Origin: Ramlibacter aquaticus
GTDB lineage: Bacteria > Pseudomonadota > Gammaproteobacteria > Burkholderiales > Burkholderiaceae_C
Assembly (NCBI RefSeq): GCF_015159745.1
Contig: NZ_JADDOJ010000019.1
Span: 1-52,939 of the forward strand
Direction: 5' to 3'
Length of the DNA: 52,939 bases
Part shown: positions 19,092 through 27,910 of the stretch, in pieces
Layout: each line of letters opens with the position of its first letter
How positions within the stretch are numbered: position 1 is the first letter of the stretch
Position numbers and translations under genes: made by a program
The notes under the pieces: model-generated
The model's database searches: none
What the model saw: only the letters and a program-made list of their open reading frames with translations
Told to the model about the DNA's origin: nothing

Positions 19092-21383
19092 ATGAATTCA
19101 AGCAGTACGCCCGGCCAGCGCAGCCTGGGCACCTTGATGGCCGTGACCTTCGCGGCCATGACCGTGGTCCTGGTCACCAGCCTGCTCGCCGTCACGGTTC
19201 CGCTGGCGGTGAACCGCATCGACGCCGCCAACGGCGCCCGCCTCGAGGAGATGGCCACCCTGGACCGGGACCGGCTGGACGAATCCCTGTTCGAGCGCTA
19301 TCGCGAGGTGCAGGGCATGGCGCACCGCCTGTCGGCCGGCATGGACTGGCAGGGCGCGCGCGCGGCGCTGGACGAGATGCAGGCCTCCCTCCCCTACTAC
19401 GCGTGGATCGGTGTGGCCGACACGCAGGGCAAGGTGCGGGCGGCCACGCGCGGCATCCTGGACGGCGCCGACGTCACGGCGCGGCCCTGGTTCACCCAGG
19501 GCCTGCACGGCGGCCACCTCAGTGACGTGCACGAGGCCGTGCTGCTGAGCTCGGCGCTGGGCAACAAGGGCGCCGAGCCGCTGCGCTTCTTCGACCTGTC
19601 CTTCCCCGTCATGCGCGACGGCGCGGTGGCCGGCGTGATCGGCGCCCACCTGTACTGGGAATGGTCGCGCCAGCTGCGCACCGCGCTCGAACGCTCCAGC
19701 GACAGCGCGAGCCCGCCCGAGCCGGTGCTGCTGGCGGCCGACGGCAAGGCCCTGATGGGGCCGCAGGCCGTGGAAGGCCAGGCCCTGGCGGGGCTGGCCA
19801 GCTACCGCATGGCCCTGCAGGGACGCACTGGCCACGTGGTCGAGGCCTGGCCCGACGGCCGCACCTACCTGGTCGGCTTCAGCCGCAGCAAGCCGTACCG
19901 CGATTCACCCGGCCTGGGCTGGGTGGTGCTGATGCGGCAGGACCTGGACGCCACCCGCGCGCCCGTGCGCGCCATGGAGCGCGACGTCGCCCTGGGCGGG
20001 CTGGCCCTGTGCCTGGCCTTCGGCCTGCTGGCCTGGCTGGCCGCGCGCCGCATCGCCCGCCCGGTGCTGGAGCTCGCGCAGGAGGCGCAGGCCATAGACC
20101 GCGGCGAGACGCGCGTGCTGCGCGCCGGCTCGGGCTACCACGAGATCGGCATCCTGCGGCGCGCCTTCAACACCCTGCTGCAGAGCCTGCAGGCGCGCGA
20201 GCAGGAGCTGCGCCAGGCCAACCAGGAGCTGGAGGCGCGCGTCAGCGAGCGGACCCGCGAGCTGCAGGAGGTGCTGCGTCTGTCGCGTGCCAGCGAGCGG
20301 CGGCTGCAACTGCTGATCGAGTCCTCGCCCGACGCCTTCGTGGCCATCGACGCCGCGGGCCAGGTCACCGACTGGAACGCCCGGGCGGAGGCCCTGTTCC
20401 AGCGCACGCGCGAGGACGCGCTGGGCCGGCCGGCCGAGGACGTTCTCCAGCCGCAGGAGGAGGGCGCGCTGCTGCTGGACCGCATGCGCCGCAGCGCCCT
20501 GCAGGCGCCGGGCAGCGCGGGCTGGGCACCGGTGGAGGCCAGCCTGCGCGGCGAGGGCGGCGCGGTGTTCCCGGCGGAACTGCGCTGCGCCTTGGCGGAG
20601 ACGGGCCAGGGCACGCTGCTCACGGCCTTCGTGCAGGACATCAGCACGCGCAAGGAACTGGAGCGCATGAAGGACCAGTTCATCGGCACGGTGACGCACG
20701 AGCTGCGCACGCCCACGGCCGCGATCACCGCCTCGCTGGACCTGGTCCAGCGCATGCAGAGCGGCCTGCCCCCCACGGCGGCCCGCCTGCTGGACAACGC
20801 GGTGCGCAGCGCGCGCCGGCTGGCGCGCCTGATCACCGACGTGCTGTGGGTGGAGAAGGCGGCGGCCGGCCAGATGAGCGTGCAGGCCACGGCGCAGCCG
20901 CTGCTGCCGGTGCTGGAACAGGCCGTGACCGAGGCCGCGGCCTACGCCCAGCCCTATGGCGTCACGCTCGAGTGGACCGAGCGCGAGGCCTGCAGCGCCC
21001 TGGTCGATGCGGACCGCCTGGTGCAGGTGGTGCTGAACCTGATGTCCAACGCGGTGAAGTTCTCGCCGCGCGGCGGCACGGTGGAGATCTCACTGTCGTG
21101 CCGCGGCTACGAGGCCCGCATCGCCGTCGCCGACCACGGGCCGGGCATCCCGGCGGAGTTCCGCGCCCGCATGTTCGAGCGCTTCGCGCAGGACGCGCGT
21201 TCCGGCCAGGCGGACAAGGGCAGCGGGCTGGGCCTGAACATCTGCCGCAGCATCGTCGCCGCGCACGGCGGCCGCATCGAGTTCAGCAGCGAGCCGGGCG
21301 TGCGCACCGAGTTCGTGGTGCTGCTGCCGCTGGCGGACGCGGCCGTGGCCCGCGTCAGCGCCGAGCTGCAGCCGGGCGACTGA
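19092..21383 (+). CDS. Sensor histidine kinase (dCache-HAMP-PAS-HisKA-HATPase)
   Basis: 763 residues. TM1 is at about 14-40, a Cache-type periplasmic sensor follows to about 298 (PYYAWIGVADTQGKVRAAT and GVIGAHLYWEWS are typical), TM2 at about 299-320, HAMP to about 370, then a coiled coil. A PAS domain runs from about 403 to 510. The HisKA box is VTHELRTPTAAI with phospho-acceptor His536, and the HATPase has NLMSNAVKFSP, DHGPGIP and GSGLGLNIC. No receiver domain and no response-regulator gene is adjacent. The start MNSSSTPG at 19092 has no ribosome binding site but is placed just after a possible promoter, so the message may be leaderless. Signal unknown. Confidence 0.85.
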   Translation: MNSSSTPGQRSLGTLMAVTFAAMTVVLVTSLLAVTVPLAVNRIDAANGARLEEMATLDRDRLDESLFERYREVQGMAHRLSAGMDWQGARAALDEMQASLPYYAWIGVADTQGKVRAATRGILDGADVTARPWFTQGLHGGHLSDVHEAVLLSSALGNKGAEPLRFFDLSFPVMRDGAVAGVIGAHLYWEWSRQLRTALERSSDSASPPEPVLLAADGKALMGPQAVEGQALAGLASYRMALQGRTGHVVEAWPDGRTYLVGFSRSKPYRDSPGLGWVVLMRQDLDATRAPVRAMERDVALGGLALCLAFGLLAWLAARRIARPVLELAQEAQAIDRGETRVLRAGSGYHEIGILRRAFNTLLQSLQAREQELRQANQELEARVSERTRELQEVLRLSRASERRLQLLIESSPDAFVAIDAAGQVTDWNARAEALFQRTREDALGRPAEDVLQPQEEGALLLDRMRRSALQAPGSAGWAPVEASLRGEGGAVFPAELRCALAETGQGTLLTAFVQDISTRKELERMKDQFIGTVTHELRTPTAAITASLDLVQRMQSGLPPTAARLLDNAVRSARRLARLITDVLWVEKAAAGQMSVQATAQPLLPVLEQAVTEAAAYAQPYGVTLEWTEREACSALVDADRLVQVVLNLMSNAVKFSPRGGTVEISLSCRGYEARIAVADHGPGIPAEFRARMFERFAQDARSGQADKGSGLGLNICRSIVAAHGGRIEFSSEPGVRTEFVVLLPLADAAVARVSAELQPGD

Positions 21384-21400
21384 GCGCCGCGGCGCGCGGC

Positions 21401-22591
21401 CTACTTGGACAGCAGGCGCATCGCCTCTTCCAGGCCCTTGATCGTGAGCGGGTACATGCGCTGGTTCAGCAGCTGCTGGATCACCGCGATGCTCTGGCGG
21501 TACTGCCACACACCCTGGGGCTCGGGGTTGATCCACGCGAACTTGGGGAAGGCGTTGGTGAGCCGCTGCAGCCACTCGGCGCCGGCTTCCTCGTTGTTGT
21601 ATTCCACGCTGCCGCCGGGCTGCAGGATCTCGTAGGGGCTCATGGTCGCGTCGCCGATGAACACCAGCTTGTAGTCCTTGTTGTACTTGCGGATGATGTC
21701 CCAGGTGGCGAACTTCTCCGAGAAGCGCCGCTTGTTGTTCTTCCACATGAAGTCGTAGACGCAGTTGTGGAAGTAGTAGAACTCCAGGTGCTTGAACTCG
21801 GACTTCGCGGCCGAGAACATCTCCTCCACGCGGTGGATGTGCTCGTCCATGGTGCCGCCCACGTCCATCAGCAGCAGCACCTTCACGTTGTTGTGCCGCT
21901 CGGGCACCATCTTGATGTCCAGGTAGCCGGCGTTGGCGGCCGTGGAGCGGATGGTGTCGTCCAGGTCCAGTTCCTCGGCCGAGCCCTCGCGCGCGAACTT
22001 GCGCAGGCGGCGCAGCGCCACCTTGATGTTGCGCGTGCCCAGCTCCTGGGTGTCGTCGTAGTCCTTGTAGGCCCGCTGGTCCCAGACCTTCACCGCGCTC
22101 TTGTTGCGGCCCTTGTCCTGGCCGATGCGCACGCCCTGCGGGTTGTAGCCATAGGCGCCGAAGGGCGAGGTGCCGCCGGTGCCTATCATCCGGTTGCCGC
22201 CCTCGTGCCGCTCCTTCTGCTCCTCGAAGCGCTTCTTGAGCGTCTCCATGAGCTCGTCCCAGCCCATCTTCTCGATCTTGGCCTTCTCCTCGGGCGAGAG
22301 CTCGAGCTCCAGGTTCTTGCGCAGCCACTCCAGTGGCACGTCCTTGGTGAAGTCCGCGATCATCTCCACGCCCTTGAAGTAGGCGGCGAAGGCGCGGTCG
22401 AACTTGTCGTAGTGCTTCTCGTCCTTCACCAGCGCGGTGCGCGAGAGGTAGTAGAAGTCGTCGATGGAATAGCCGTCCTCGCTGGTGGGGCCGACCACGC
22501 CGGCCTTCACCGCCTCCAGCAGGGTGAGGTATTCCTTGACCGAGACCGGCAGCTTGGCGCTGCGCAGGGTGTAGAAGAAGTCGATGAGCAT
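21401..22591 (-). CDS. VWA-domain (CoxE-like) protein, MoxR partner
   Basis: 396 residues of a conserved betaproteobacterial VWA protein. The N-terminal half is helical and charged. A central KAKIEKMGWDELMETLKKRF region follows, then the VWA domain. Its metal-site motif, normally DxSxS, reads D243-V-G-G-T247 here. No signal peptide, so cytoplasmic. MoxR ATPases and VWA proteins work as pairs in the insertion of metal cofactors or assembly of complexes. The MoxR ATPase lies two genes upstream on the same strand with only a GNAT gene between. The target complex is not apparent. Confidence 0.82.
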   Translation of the reverse strand: MLIDFFYTLRSAKLPVSVKEYLTLLEAVKAGVVGPTSEDGYSIDDFYYLSRTALVKDEKHYDKFDRAFAAYFKGVEMIADFTKDVPLEWLRKNLELELSPEEKAKIEKMGWDELMETLKKRFEEQKERHEGGNRMIGTGGTSPFGAYGYNPQGVRIGQDKGRNKSAVKVWDQRAYKDYDDTQELGTRNIKVALRRLRKFAREGSAEELDLDDTIRSTAANAGYLDIKMVPERHNNVKVLLLMDVGGTMDEHIHRVEEMFSAAKSEFKHLEFYYFHNCVYDFMWKNNKRRFSEKFATWDIIRKYNKDYKLVFIGDATMSPYEILQPGGSVEYNNEEAGAEWLQRLTNAFPKFAWINPEPQGVWQYRQSIAVIQQLLNQRMYPLTIKGLEEAMRLLSK

Positions 22592-22621
22592 GGTGCGCTC
22601 CGTGCGGGTGCGGGACGGCTC

Positions 22622-23215
22622 TCAGCGCGGCCGCGCCAGCTGGTATTCCAGGTGCGCCCGGACCTCGGGCCACTCGCCCGCGGCCAGGCTGTACATCACG
22701 GTGTCGCGCACCGTGCCGTCGCGGCGCAGCGCGTGGTGGCGCAGCACACCGTCCTTCTTCGCGCCCAGGCGCTCGATCGCGCGCTGGCTGGCGAAGTTGT
22801 AGTTGTCGGTGCGCCAGCCCACCAGCTTTGCGCCCAGGGTCTCGAAGGCGTGCTGCATCAGGAGCAGCTTGCAGGTGGTGTTGAGGTGGCTGCGCTGCCA
22901 GCTCCTGGCGTACCAGGTGTAGCCGATCTCCAGGCGCTCCACGGCCGGCACGATGTCGTGGTAGCGGGTGCTGCCCACGATGCGCCCGCCCTCCAGCTCG
23001 CGCACCACGAAGGGCAGCATGTGGCCGTCGCGCTGGCCCTGCAGCGCCGTGGCCACGTAGGCCGCGGTCTCGCCCGGTGCGGGCACGGAGGTGATGCGCA
23101 GGGTCCAGAGCGCGCCGTCGGCGGCCGCGGCCTCCAGGTCCGCCACGTGCGATTCGGCCAGCGGCTCCAGGCGGACGCGGGCCGAGGCGAGGGTGGCGGG
23201 CTCGGGCTTGCGCAT
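22622..23215 (-). CDS. GNAT-family N-acetyltransferase (RimJ/RimL-like)
   Basis: 197 residues. The opening VRLEPLAESHVADL, the central RIVGSTRYHDI and LEIGYTWYARSWQRS, and the acetyl-CoA region with TDNYNFASQRAIERLGAKKDG are standard for the RimJ/RimL branch, which acetylates protein N-termini or small amines. It begins four bases after the moxR stop and is followed by the VWA gene, so it is co-transcribed with the MoxR-VWA pair. Whether it modifies a component of that system is unknown. Confidence 0.82.
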   Translation of the reverse strand: MRKPEPATLASARVRLEPLAESHVADLEAAAADGALWTLRITSVPAPGETAAYVATALQGQRDGHMLPFVVRELEGGRIVGSTRYHDIVPAVERLEIGYTWYARSWQRSHLNTTCKLLLMQHAFETLGAKLVGWRTDNYNFASQRAIERLGAKKDGVLRHHALRRDGTVRDTVMYSLAAGEWPEVRAHLEYQLARPR

Positions 23216-23219
23216 CGCC

Positions 23220-24062
23220 TCAGCGGTTGTGCCGCTGCATGAACACCAGCTTCTCGAACAGGGTCACGTCCTGCTCGTTCTTCAGCAGCGCGCCCACCAT
23301 GGGCGGCACGGCGACCTTCTCGTCCTGGCTGTGCAGCGCGGCGGCCGGGATGTCCTCGGCCACCAGCAGCTTGAGCCAGTCCAGCAGTTCGCTGGTGGAT
23401 GGCTTCTTCTTCAGGCCGGGCAGGTTGCGCACGTCGTAGAAGGTCTTCATCGCCGCCGTCAGCAGCTCCTTCTTCAGGTCGGGGAAGTGCACGTCCACGA
23501 TCTGCTGCATGGTCGCCGCATCGGGGAACTTGATGTAGTGGAAGAAGCAGCGGCGCAGGAAGGCGTCGGGCAGCTCCTTCTCGTTGTTGGAGGTGATGAA
23601 GACCAGCGGCCGGTGGCGGGCCTTGACCATCTGGCGCGTCTCGTAGACATAGAACTCCATGCGGTCGAGTTCGCGCAGCAAATCGTTCGGGAATTCGATG
23701 TCGGCCTTGTCGATCTCGTCGATCAAGAGCGCCACCGGCTGCTCGGCCGTGAAGGCCTGCCAGAGCACGCCACGGACGATGTAGTTGTGGATGTCCTTGA
23801 CCTTCTCGTCACCGAGCTGCGAGTCGCGCAGGCGGCTGACGGCGTCGTACTCGTACAGGCCCTGCTGCGCCTTGGTGGTCGACTTGATGTGCCACTGCAG
23901 CAGCGGCATGCCCAGCGCGGTGGACACTTCCTCGGCCAGCATGGTCTTGCCGGTCCCGGGCTCGCCCTTCACCAGCAGGGGCCGCTTGAGGGTGATCGCG
24001 GCGTTCACCGCCAGCATCAGGTCCTGGGTGGCGACGTAGTTCTTCGAGCCTTCGAATTTCAT
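23220..24062 (-). CDS. MoxR-family AAA+ ATPase
   Basis: 280 residues. Walker A is GEPGTGKT at residues 33-40 and Walker B is LLIDEIDKAD starting at 112. A sensor-1 asparagine lies in VFITSNNEKELPDAFLRRC and the arginine finger/sensor region follows. This is a chaperone-like ATPase that acts with VWA-domain proteins; the cognate VWA protein is at 21401-22591. It is the first gene of a three-gene minus-strand operon and is divergent from a cytochrome c gene. Confidence 0.87.
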   Translation of the reverse strand: MKFEGSKNYVATQDLMLAVNAAITLKRPLLVKGEPGTGKTMLAEEVSTALGMPLLQWHIKSTTKAQQGLYEYDAVSRLRDSQLGDEKVKDIHNYIVRGVLWQAFTAEQPVALLIDEIDKADIEFPNDLLRELDRMEFYVYETRQMVKARHRPLVFITSNNEKELPDAFLRRCFFHYIKFPDAATMQQIVDVHFPDLKKELLTAAMKTFYDVRNLPGLKKKPSTSELLDWLKLLVAEDIPAAALHSQDEKVAVPPMVGALLKNEQDVTLFEKLVFMQRHNR

Positions 24063-24101
24063 GCGGGATTTTCCGGGCGGGGAAGCACGGCAGCGCGTCC
24101 C

Positions 24102-24107
24102 TATAAT
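24102..24107 (+). promoter_or_regulatory. Candidate -10 box for the cytochrome c gene
   Basis: A perfect TATAAT lies 46 bases before the cytochrome c ATG in a GC-rich background. No good -35 box stands 16-18 bases upstream (the region is GGGGAA), so the site could need an activator. The same AT-rich spot is the only good place for the divergent moxR promoter. Confidence 0.4.
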
Positions 24108-24153
24108 GAATGGTTAGCCGTAGTCTGACTTCGATCAAGATTCTGCCCCCAAA

Positions 24154-24846
24154 ATGATCCATACGCTGCCCAAGCTGTTCGCCCTGGTTGTCGCCTCCGT
24201 GACCTTCTGCGCCAGCGCGCAGCAAGCCGCCCCCGCCGCCCCGCAGGCGCCTGCCGCCGGCGCCAAGTCGATCGAATCGAAGGTGGCCATGTGCATCGGC
24301 TGCCACGGCATCAAGGGCTACCGCGCGAGCTTCCCCGAGGTCTACCAGGTGCCCATGATCTCGGGCCAGAACGCGAAGTACATCGCCTCCGCGCTGAACG
24401 CCTACAAGAAGGGCGACCGCAAGCACCCGACCATGCGCGGCGTTGCCACCACCCTGAGCGAGCAGGACATCAACGACATCGCCGCCTACTACGAAGCCAG
24501 CGGCAAGAAGGACGGCGAGCACCCGCTGCCCGACACCCAGTCGCGCCAGCCCGACGCCCAGGTGGCGGCGCTGCTGCAAAAGGCGGCCTGCGTGTCCTGC
24601 CATGGCAGCAACTTCTCCAAGCCGATCGACCCGAGCTACCCCAAGATCGCCGGCCAACACTCCGACTACCTCTACGTCGCGCTCAGGTCCTACAAGACCG
24701 AAGGCAACCCCAATTTCGGCCGCAACAACGGCGTGATGGGCGCGATCGCCAAGCAGTTCAGCAACGCCGAGCTCAAGGCCCTGGCCGGCTACGTGGGCTC
24801 GCTGGACAGCCAGCTGTCCGTGCAGCCGGAGAGCCGCTTCCGCTGA
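24154..24846 (+). CDS. Diheme cytochrome c4-like protein
   Basis: 230 residues with a Sec signal peptide ending around CASA at residues 19-22. An Ala/Pro-rich linker follows, then two class I cytochrome c modules. The heme motifs are CIGCH at 47-51 and CVSCH at 146-150. Candidate axial methionines lie in KHPTMRGV and NNGVMGAI. It is a periplasmic electron carrier, of the type that feeds the cytochrome oxidase encoded at 31787-36472. It is monocistronic: divergent from moxR and followed by a perfect terminator hairpin. Confidence 0.87.
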   Translation: MIHTLPKLFALVVASVTFCASAQQAAPAAPQAPAAGAKSIESKVAMCIGCHGIKGYRASFPEVYQVPMISGQNAKYIASALNAYKKGDRKHPTMRGVATTLSEQDINDIAAYYEASGKKDGEHPLPDTQSRQPDAQVAALLQKAACVSCHGSNFSKPIDPSYPKIAGQHSDYLYVALRSYKTEGNPNFGRNNGVMGAIAKQFSNAELKALAGYVGSLDSQLSVQPESRFR

Positions 24847-24869
24847 TCGCGCGCGCTTCGCGCATCAAG

Positions 24870-24897
24870 AAAAAGAGCCGGCATCGCCGGCTCTTTT
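24870..24897. terminator. Bidirectional terminator between cytochrome c and DUF1841 genes
   Basis: Perfect 11-bp arms AAAAGAGCCGG and CCGGCTCTTTT enclose a CATCG loop. T-runs on both strands mean it can stop transcription from both convergent genes. Confidence 0.85.
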
Positions 24898-24928
24898 CAT
24901 TGGGGGCTCGCGACCTGCGCGAGGGGGC

Positions 24929-25363
24929 TCAGTCCTTGGTGGCGCGCCGCTGCACGCAGGCCACGTAGGCCTCGCCATCGGGCGGCCGGCCGGAGCGCTG
25001 GCTGTCCCACAGCATCTGGCCCAGGCATTCCATGGCCTCGTGGTGCGCGTCGTGCAGCGAGCTGCGGCGCGCGGCCAGCAGCTCCACCGCCTGGCGGATG
25101 CCGCGCGGCTGGTCGATGGAGCACTGCTCGCTGATCGACAGGTGCATGGACAGGTGCAGGAAGGGGTTGCCGTGGCCGTCGGCGCCGTCGTACTGGCGCG
25201 CCAGCGCAGCCGCTTCATCGGCGAAGTCCCCGCGGTACTCGGGGTGCTCGGCCATCCATTGCCCGGCCAGGGTTTCCAGCGCGTCCATGGGCTGGCCGGC
25301 GTCGGCCTTGGCGCGCACGGCGCAGAAGAATCGGCGGACGTCCGCCTGCGATGGGTTGAACAT
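24929..25363 (-). CDS. DUF1841-family protein
   Basis: 144 residues, the usual size of this small cytoplasmic proteobacterial family. The family blocks HPEY (about residues 40-43) and HLSMHLSISEQCSIDQPRG in the middle are clear, with a late HDAHHEAMECLG. There is no known biochemical function. It is transcribed in the same direction as the KefB-like gene, 29 bases downstream of it, and ends toward the bidirectional terminator. Confidence 0.85.
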   Translation of the reverse strand: MFNPSQADVRRFFCAVRAKADAGQPMDALETLAGQWMAEHPEYRGDFADEAAALARQYDGADGHGNPFLHLSMHLSISEQCSIDQPRGIRQAVELLAARRSSLHDAHHEAMECLGQMLWDSQRSGRPPDGEAYVACVQRRATKD

Positions 25364-25392
25364 GGCGGCCAGCGTAGCACGGCCGCCCGGCC

Positions 25393-27234
25393 TCACCACG
25401 CGGGCGGCCGCTGCTGCGCCTCTTCCTCGCGCCGGTGGCGCTCCTGTTCGGCGCGCTCCTGCGCCAGCTGCTGCTCCAGCTGCTGGCGGCCCTGCTTGGC
25501 GACGGCGATCAGCTGGGCCTGGTCGCCGCGGTGGCGGCGCATGTTCTCGAACAGCTCCACGTTGTGGCGGCGAAAGCGCAGCGCCTGGTTGCGCGCCTCG
25601 TGCGCCCCGTAGCCCAGCGCCTCCAGCACGCTGCGCGCGCTGCGCAGGCTGGACTCGAAGAGCTCGCGTTCCACGCGCTCCACGCCGCGGTCGCGCAGCT
25701 CGTACCAGTGGTTCACGTCGCGCGCCCGGGCCACCAGCGTCAGGTGCGGGAAGTGCTCGCGCGCCAGGTCCACGATGGCCAGGCTCTGCGCCTTGTCGTC
25801 CACCGCCACCACCAGCACATGGGCGCTCTCGGCGCCGGCCATGCGCAGCAGGTCCAGCCGGGTGGCATCGCCGTAGTAGACCTTGTAGCCGAAGGTGCGA
25901 GCGGCATCGATCATGTCGGCGTCGTGGTCCAGCACCGTCGCGCGCACGCCCTGCGCGGCCAGCATGCGGCCGATGATCTGCCCGTAGCGGCCGAAGCCGG
26001 CGATGATGGCGGGCGCATCCTGCGGCTCGCTGAGCTCGGGCACCTCCCGCCGGCTGCCCTGCTGCCAGCGCGGCATCAGCCAGCGGTCTATGGCCACCAG
26101 CAGCAGCGGGCTGAGCAGCATGGAGACCGCCACCGAGCCGATCAGCAGCGAGGTGGTGGCCGGGGCCAGCACGCCCAGGCCGCCCGCGGCCTGGAACACC
26201 ACGAAGGCGAACTCGCCGCCCTGCGCCAGCAGCAGCACGAACACCGGCCGCTCGGGCACGGGCACGTCCATGCCCTTGGCGATGGCGGCGATGGCCAGCG
26301 CCTTGAAGGCCATGAAGCCGATCACGATGGCGGCCATCTGCCAGGGCGAGGCGCGCAGCACGCCGAAATCGATGCTCATGCCCACGGCGATGAAGAACAG
26401 GCCCAGCAGCAGGCCCTTGAAGGGCTCCAGGTCGGTCTCCAGCTCGCGGCGGTACTCGCTCTCGGCCAGCAGCACGCCGGCCAGGAAGGCGCCCAGCGCC
26501 ATCGACAGGCCGACGATCTGCATCAGCGCCGCGATGGCGACGACCAGCAGCAGCGCGGCGGCGGTGAAGATCTCCGGCGTGCGGCTGCGGGCGATCCAGC
26601 GCAGCACCGGGCGCAGCAGCAGCCGGCCGCCGACGATGATGCCGGCCACCACGCCCACGATCTTGGCCGCCTCCAGCCAGCGGCTGGCGCCGTCGCCCGT
26701 GGCCTGCGCCGATTCGCCCGCCAGCAGCGGCAGCAGCGCCAGGATGGGGATGGCGGCCACGTCCTGGAACAGCAGGATGGAGAAGGAGGACTGGCCGCTG
26801 GTGGTGGGCAGCAGGTTGCGCTCGCCCATCACCTGCAGCGCGATCGCGGTGGAGGAGAGCGCCAGCCCCAGCGCGGCGACCAGGCCGATGCGCCAGGGCT
26901 GGCCCACCGCCAGCGCCACCAGCCAGAGAACGGCCGCACAGCCCAGCACCTGGGCGCTGCCCCAGCCGAAGATGGGCCGGCGCAGGCTCCACAGCCGGCG
27001 CGGCTCCAGTTCCAGCCCGACCAGGAACAGCATGAGCACCACGCCGAACTCGGCGAAATGCAGGATGTCCTCCACGTTGCGCACCAGGCCCAGGCCGAAG
27101 GGCCCGATGGCGATGCCCGCCGCCAGGTAGCCGATGATGGAGCCCAGCCCCAGGTAGCGCGAGAGCGGCACCGCGAGCACCGCGGCGGCCAGGTAGATGA
27201 GGCTGTTGGACAGCCAGGCAGGGATGTGTTCCAT
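25393..27234 (-). CDS. KefB/KefC-like K+/H+ antiporter (CPA2) with RCK domain
   Basis: 613 residues. The N-terminal two thirds form about 13 membrane segments of the CPA2 exchanger fold, including GLGSIIGYLAAGIAIGPFGLGL and FLVGLELEPRRLWSLR. A cytoplasmic TrkA-N/RCK Rossmann domain starts near residue 403 (IIAGFGRYGQIIGRM), followed by a charged Gln/Arg-rich tail. Glutathione-gated Kef systems release K+ to acidify the cell under electrophile stress. The preceding gene encodes a KefF-like flavoprotein, five bases upstream, which supports a Kef assignment over a generic antiporter. The gating residues were not checked in detail. Confidence 0.85.
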   Translation of the reverse strand: MEHIPAWLSNSLIYLAAAVLAVPLSRYLGLGSIIGYLAAGIAIGPFGLGLVRNVEDILHFAEFGVVLMLFLVGLELEPRRLWSLRRPIFGWGSAQVLGCAAVLWLVALAVGQPWRIGLVAALGLALSSTAIALQVMGERNLLPTTSGQSSFSILLFQDVAAIPILALLPLLAGESAQATGDGASRWLEAAKIVGVVAGIIVGGRLLLRPVLRWIARSRTPEIFTAAALLLVVAIAALMQIVGLSMALGAFLAGVLLAESEYRRELETDLEPFKGLLLGLFFIAVGMSIDFGVLRASPWQMAAIVIGFMAFKALAIAAIAKGMDVPVPERPVFVLLLAQGGEFAFVVFQAAGGLGVLAPATTSLLIGSVAVSMLLSPLLLVAIDRWLMPRWQQGSRREVPELSEPQDAPAIIAGFGRYGQIIGRMLAAQGVRATVLDHDADMIDAARTFGYKVYYGDATRLDLLRMAGAESAHVLVVAVDDKAQSLAIVDLAREHFPHLTLVARARDVNHWYELRDRGVERVERELFESSLRSARSVLEALGYGAHEARNQALRFRRHNVELFENMRRHRGDQAQLIAVAKQGRQQLEQQLAQERAEQERHRREEEAQQRPPAW

Positions 27235-27239
27235 GGGCC

Positions 27240-27851
27240 TCAGGGCTGGGGGCGGTCCGGCTCGGGCACCACGCAGGCGGGCTGCGCCGCCAGGTCCTCG
27301 ATCTCGGGCCAGCGTGGATGCGTCGCCAGGCGCTGGCGGAAGGTGGCGACGTGCGCCTGCACCTCGGCCTCGGGCGCCCGACGCGCCCCGTGCAGCACCA
27401 GCGGCGGCAGGAAGCGCATGCCGCACAGGGCGGCGGTCTGCTCGTAGGGCGGCAGGAAGGCGTCGAAGAAGTAGCGGTTGTAGCCCTGCGGGTGGTAGGA
27501 GTCCTCGGGGCCGCCGGTGGTCGCGACCAGCCACAGGTCCTTGCCCTGCAGCGCGTGGCCCCGGGGGCCGTAGGCCCAGTTGTAGGCCAGCACCTGGTCC
27601 AGCCAGAGCTTTTGCAGCGGCGGCATGCTGTACCACTGCAGCGGATGCAGCAGCACGATCAGGCGCGCCTGCGCGGCGGCCGTGCGCTCGGCCTCGGCGT
27701 CGATGTCGAAATCGGGGTACAGCTCGTACAGGTCGCGCACGCCCACGCCGGGCAGGTCCAGCACGGCATCGCGCAGGCGGCGGTTCACGCGCGACTGCCG
27801 CCAGTCCGGATGGGCGGCCAGCACCAGCACGGGCGCCAGCTCATCGGCCAT
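27240..27851 (-). CDS. KefF-like NAD(P)H oxidoreductase (Kef ancillary protein)
   Basis: 203 residues with a flavodoxin-like fold: VLVLAAHPDWRQSRVNRRL at the start, LHPLQWYSMPPLQKLWLDQ for the FMN-proximal region and WLVATTGGPEDSYHPQG later. Such NQO1-type enzymes activate Kef K+ efflux and reduce quinones. The stop is five bases before the antiporter start, so they form an operon. The start MADELAPV at 27851 is preferred; an in-frame ATG three codons upstream is also possible. Confidence 0.84.
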   Translation of the reverse strand: MADELAPVLVLAAHPDWRQSRVNRRLRDAVLDLPGVGVRDLYELYPDFDIDAEAERTAAAQARLIVLLHPLQWYSMPPLQKLWLDQVLAYNWAYGPRGHALQGKDLWLVATTGGPEDSYHPQGYNRYFFDAFLPPYEQTAALCGMRFLPPLVLHGARRAPEAEVQAHVATFRQRLATHPRWPEIEDLAAQPACVVPEPDRPQP

Positions 27852-27910
27852 TGGTAACATCCGTTTGCGTGGCCGCCTTTCCGGCGGCCGCATTGCAGGA
27901 GCAGCGCATC

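Noticed and set aside
19661..23242. A 1193-codon plus-strand open frame
   Set aside because: Spans the second half of a kinase in another frame and the antisense of the VWA and GNAT genes; compositionally a shadow.
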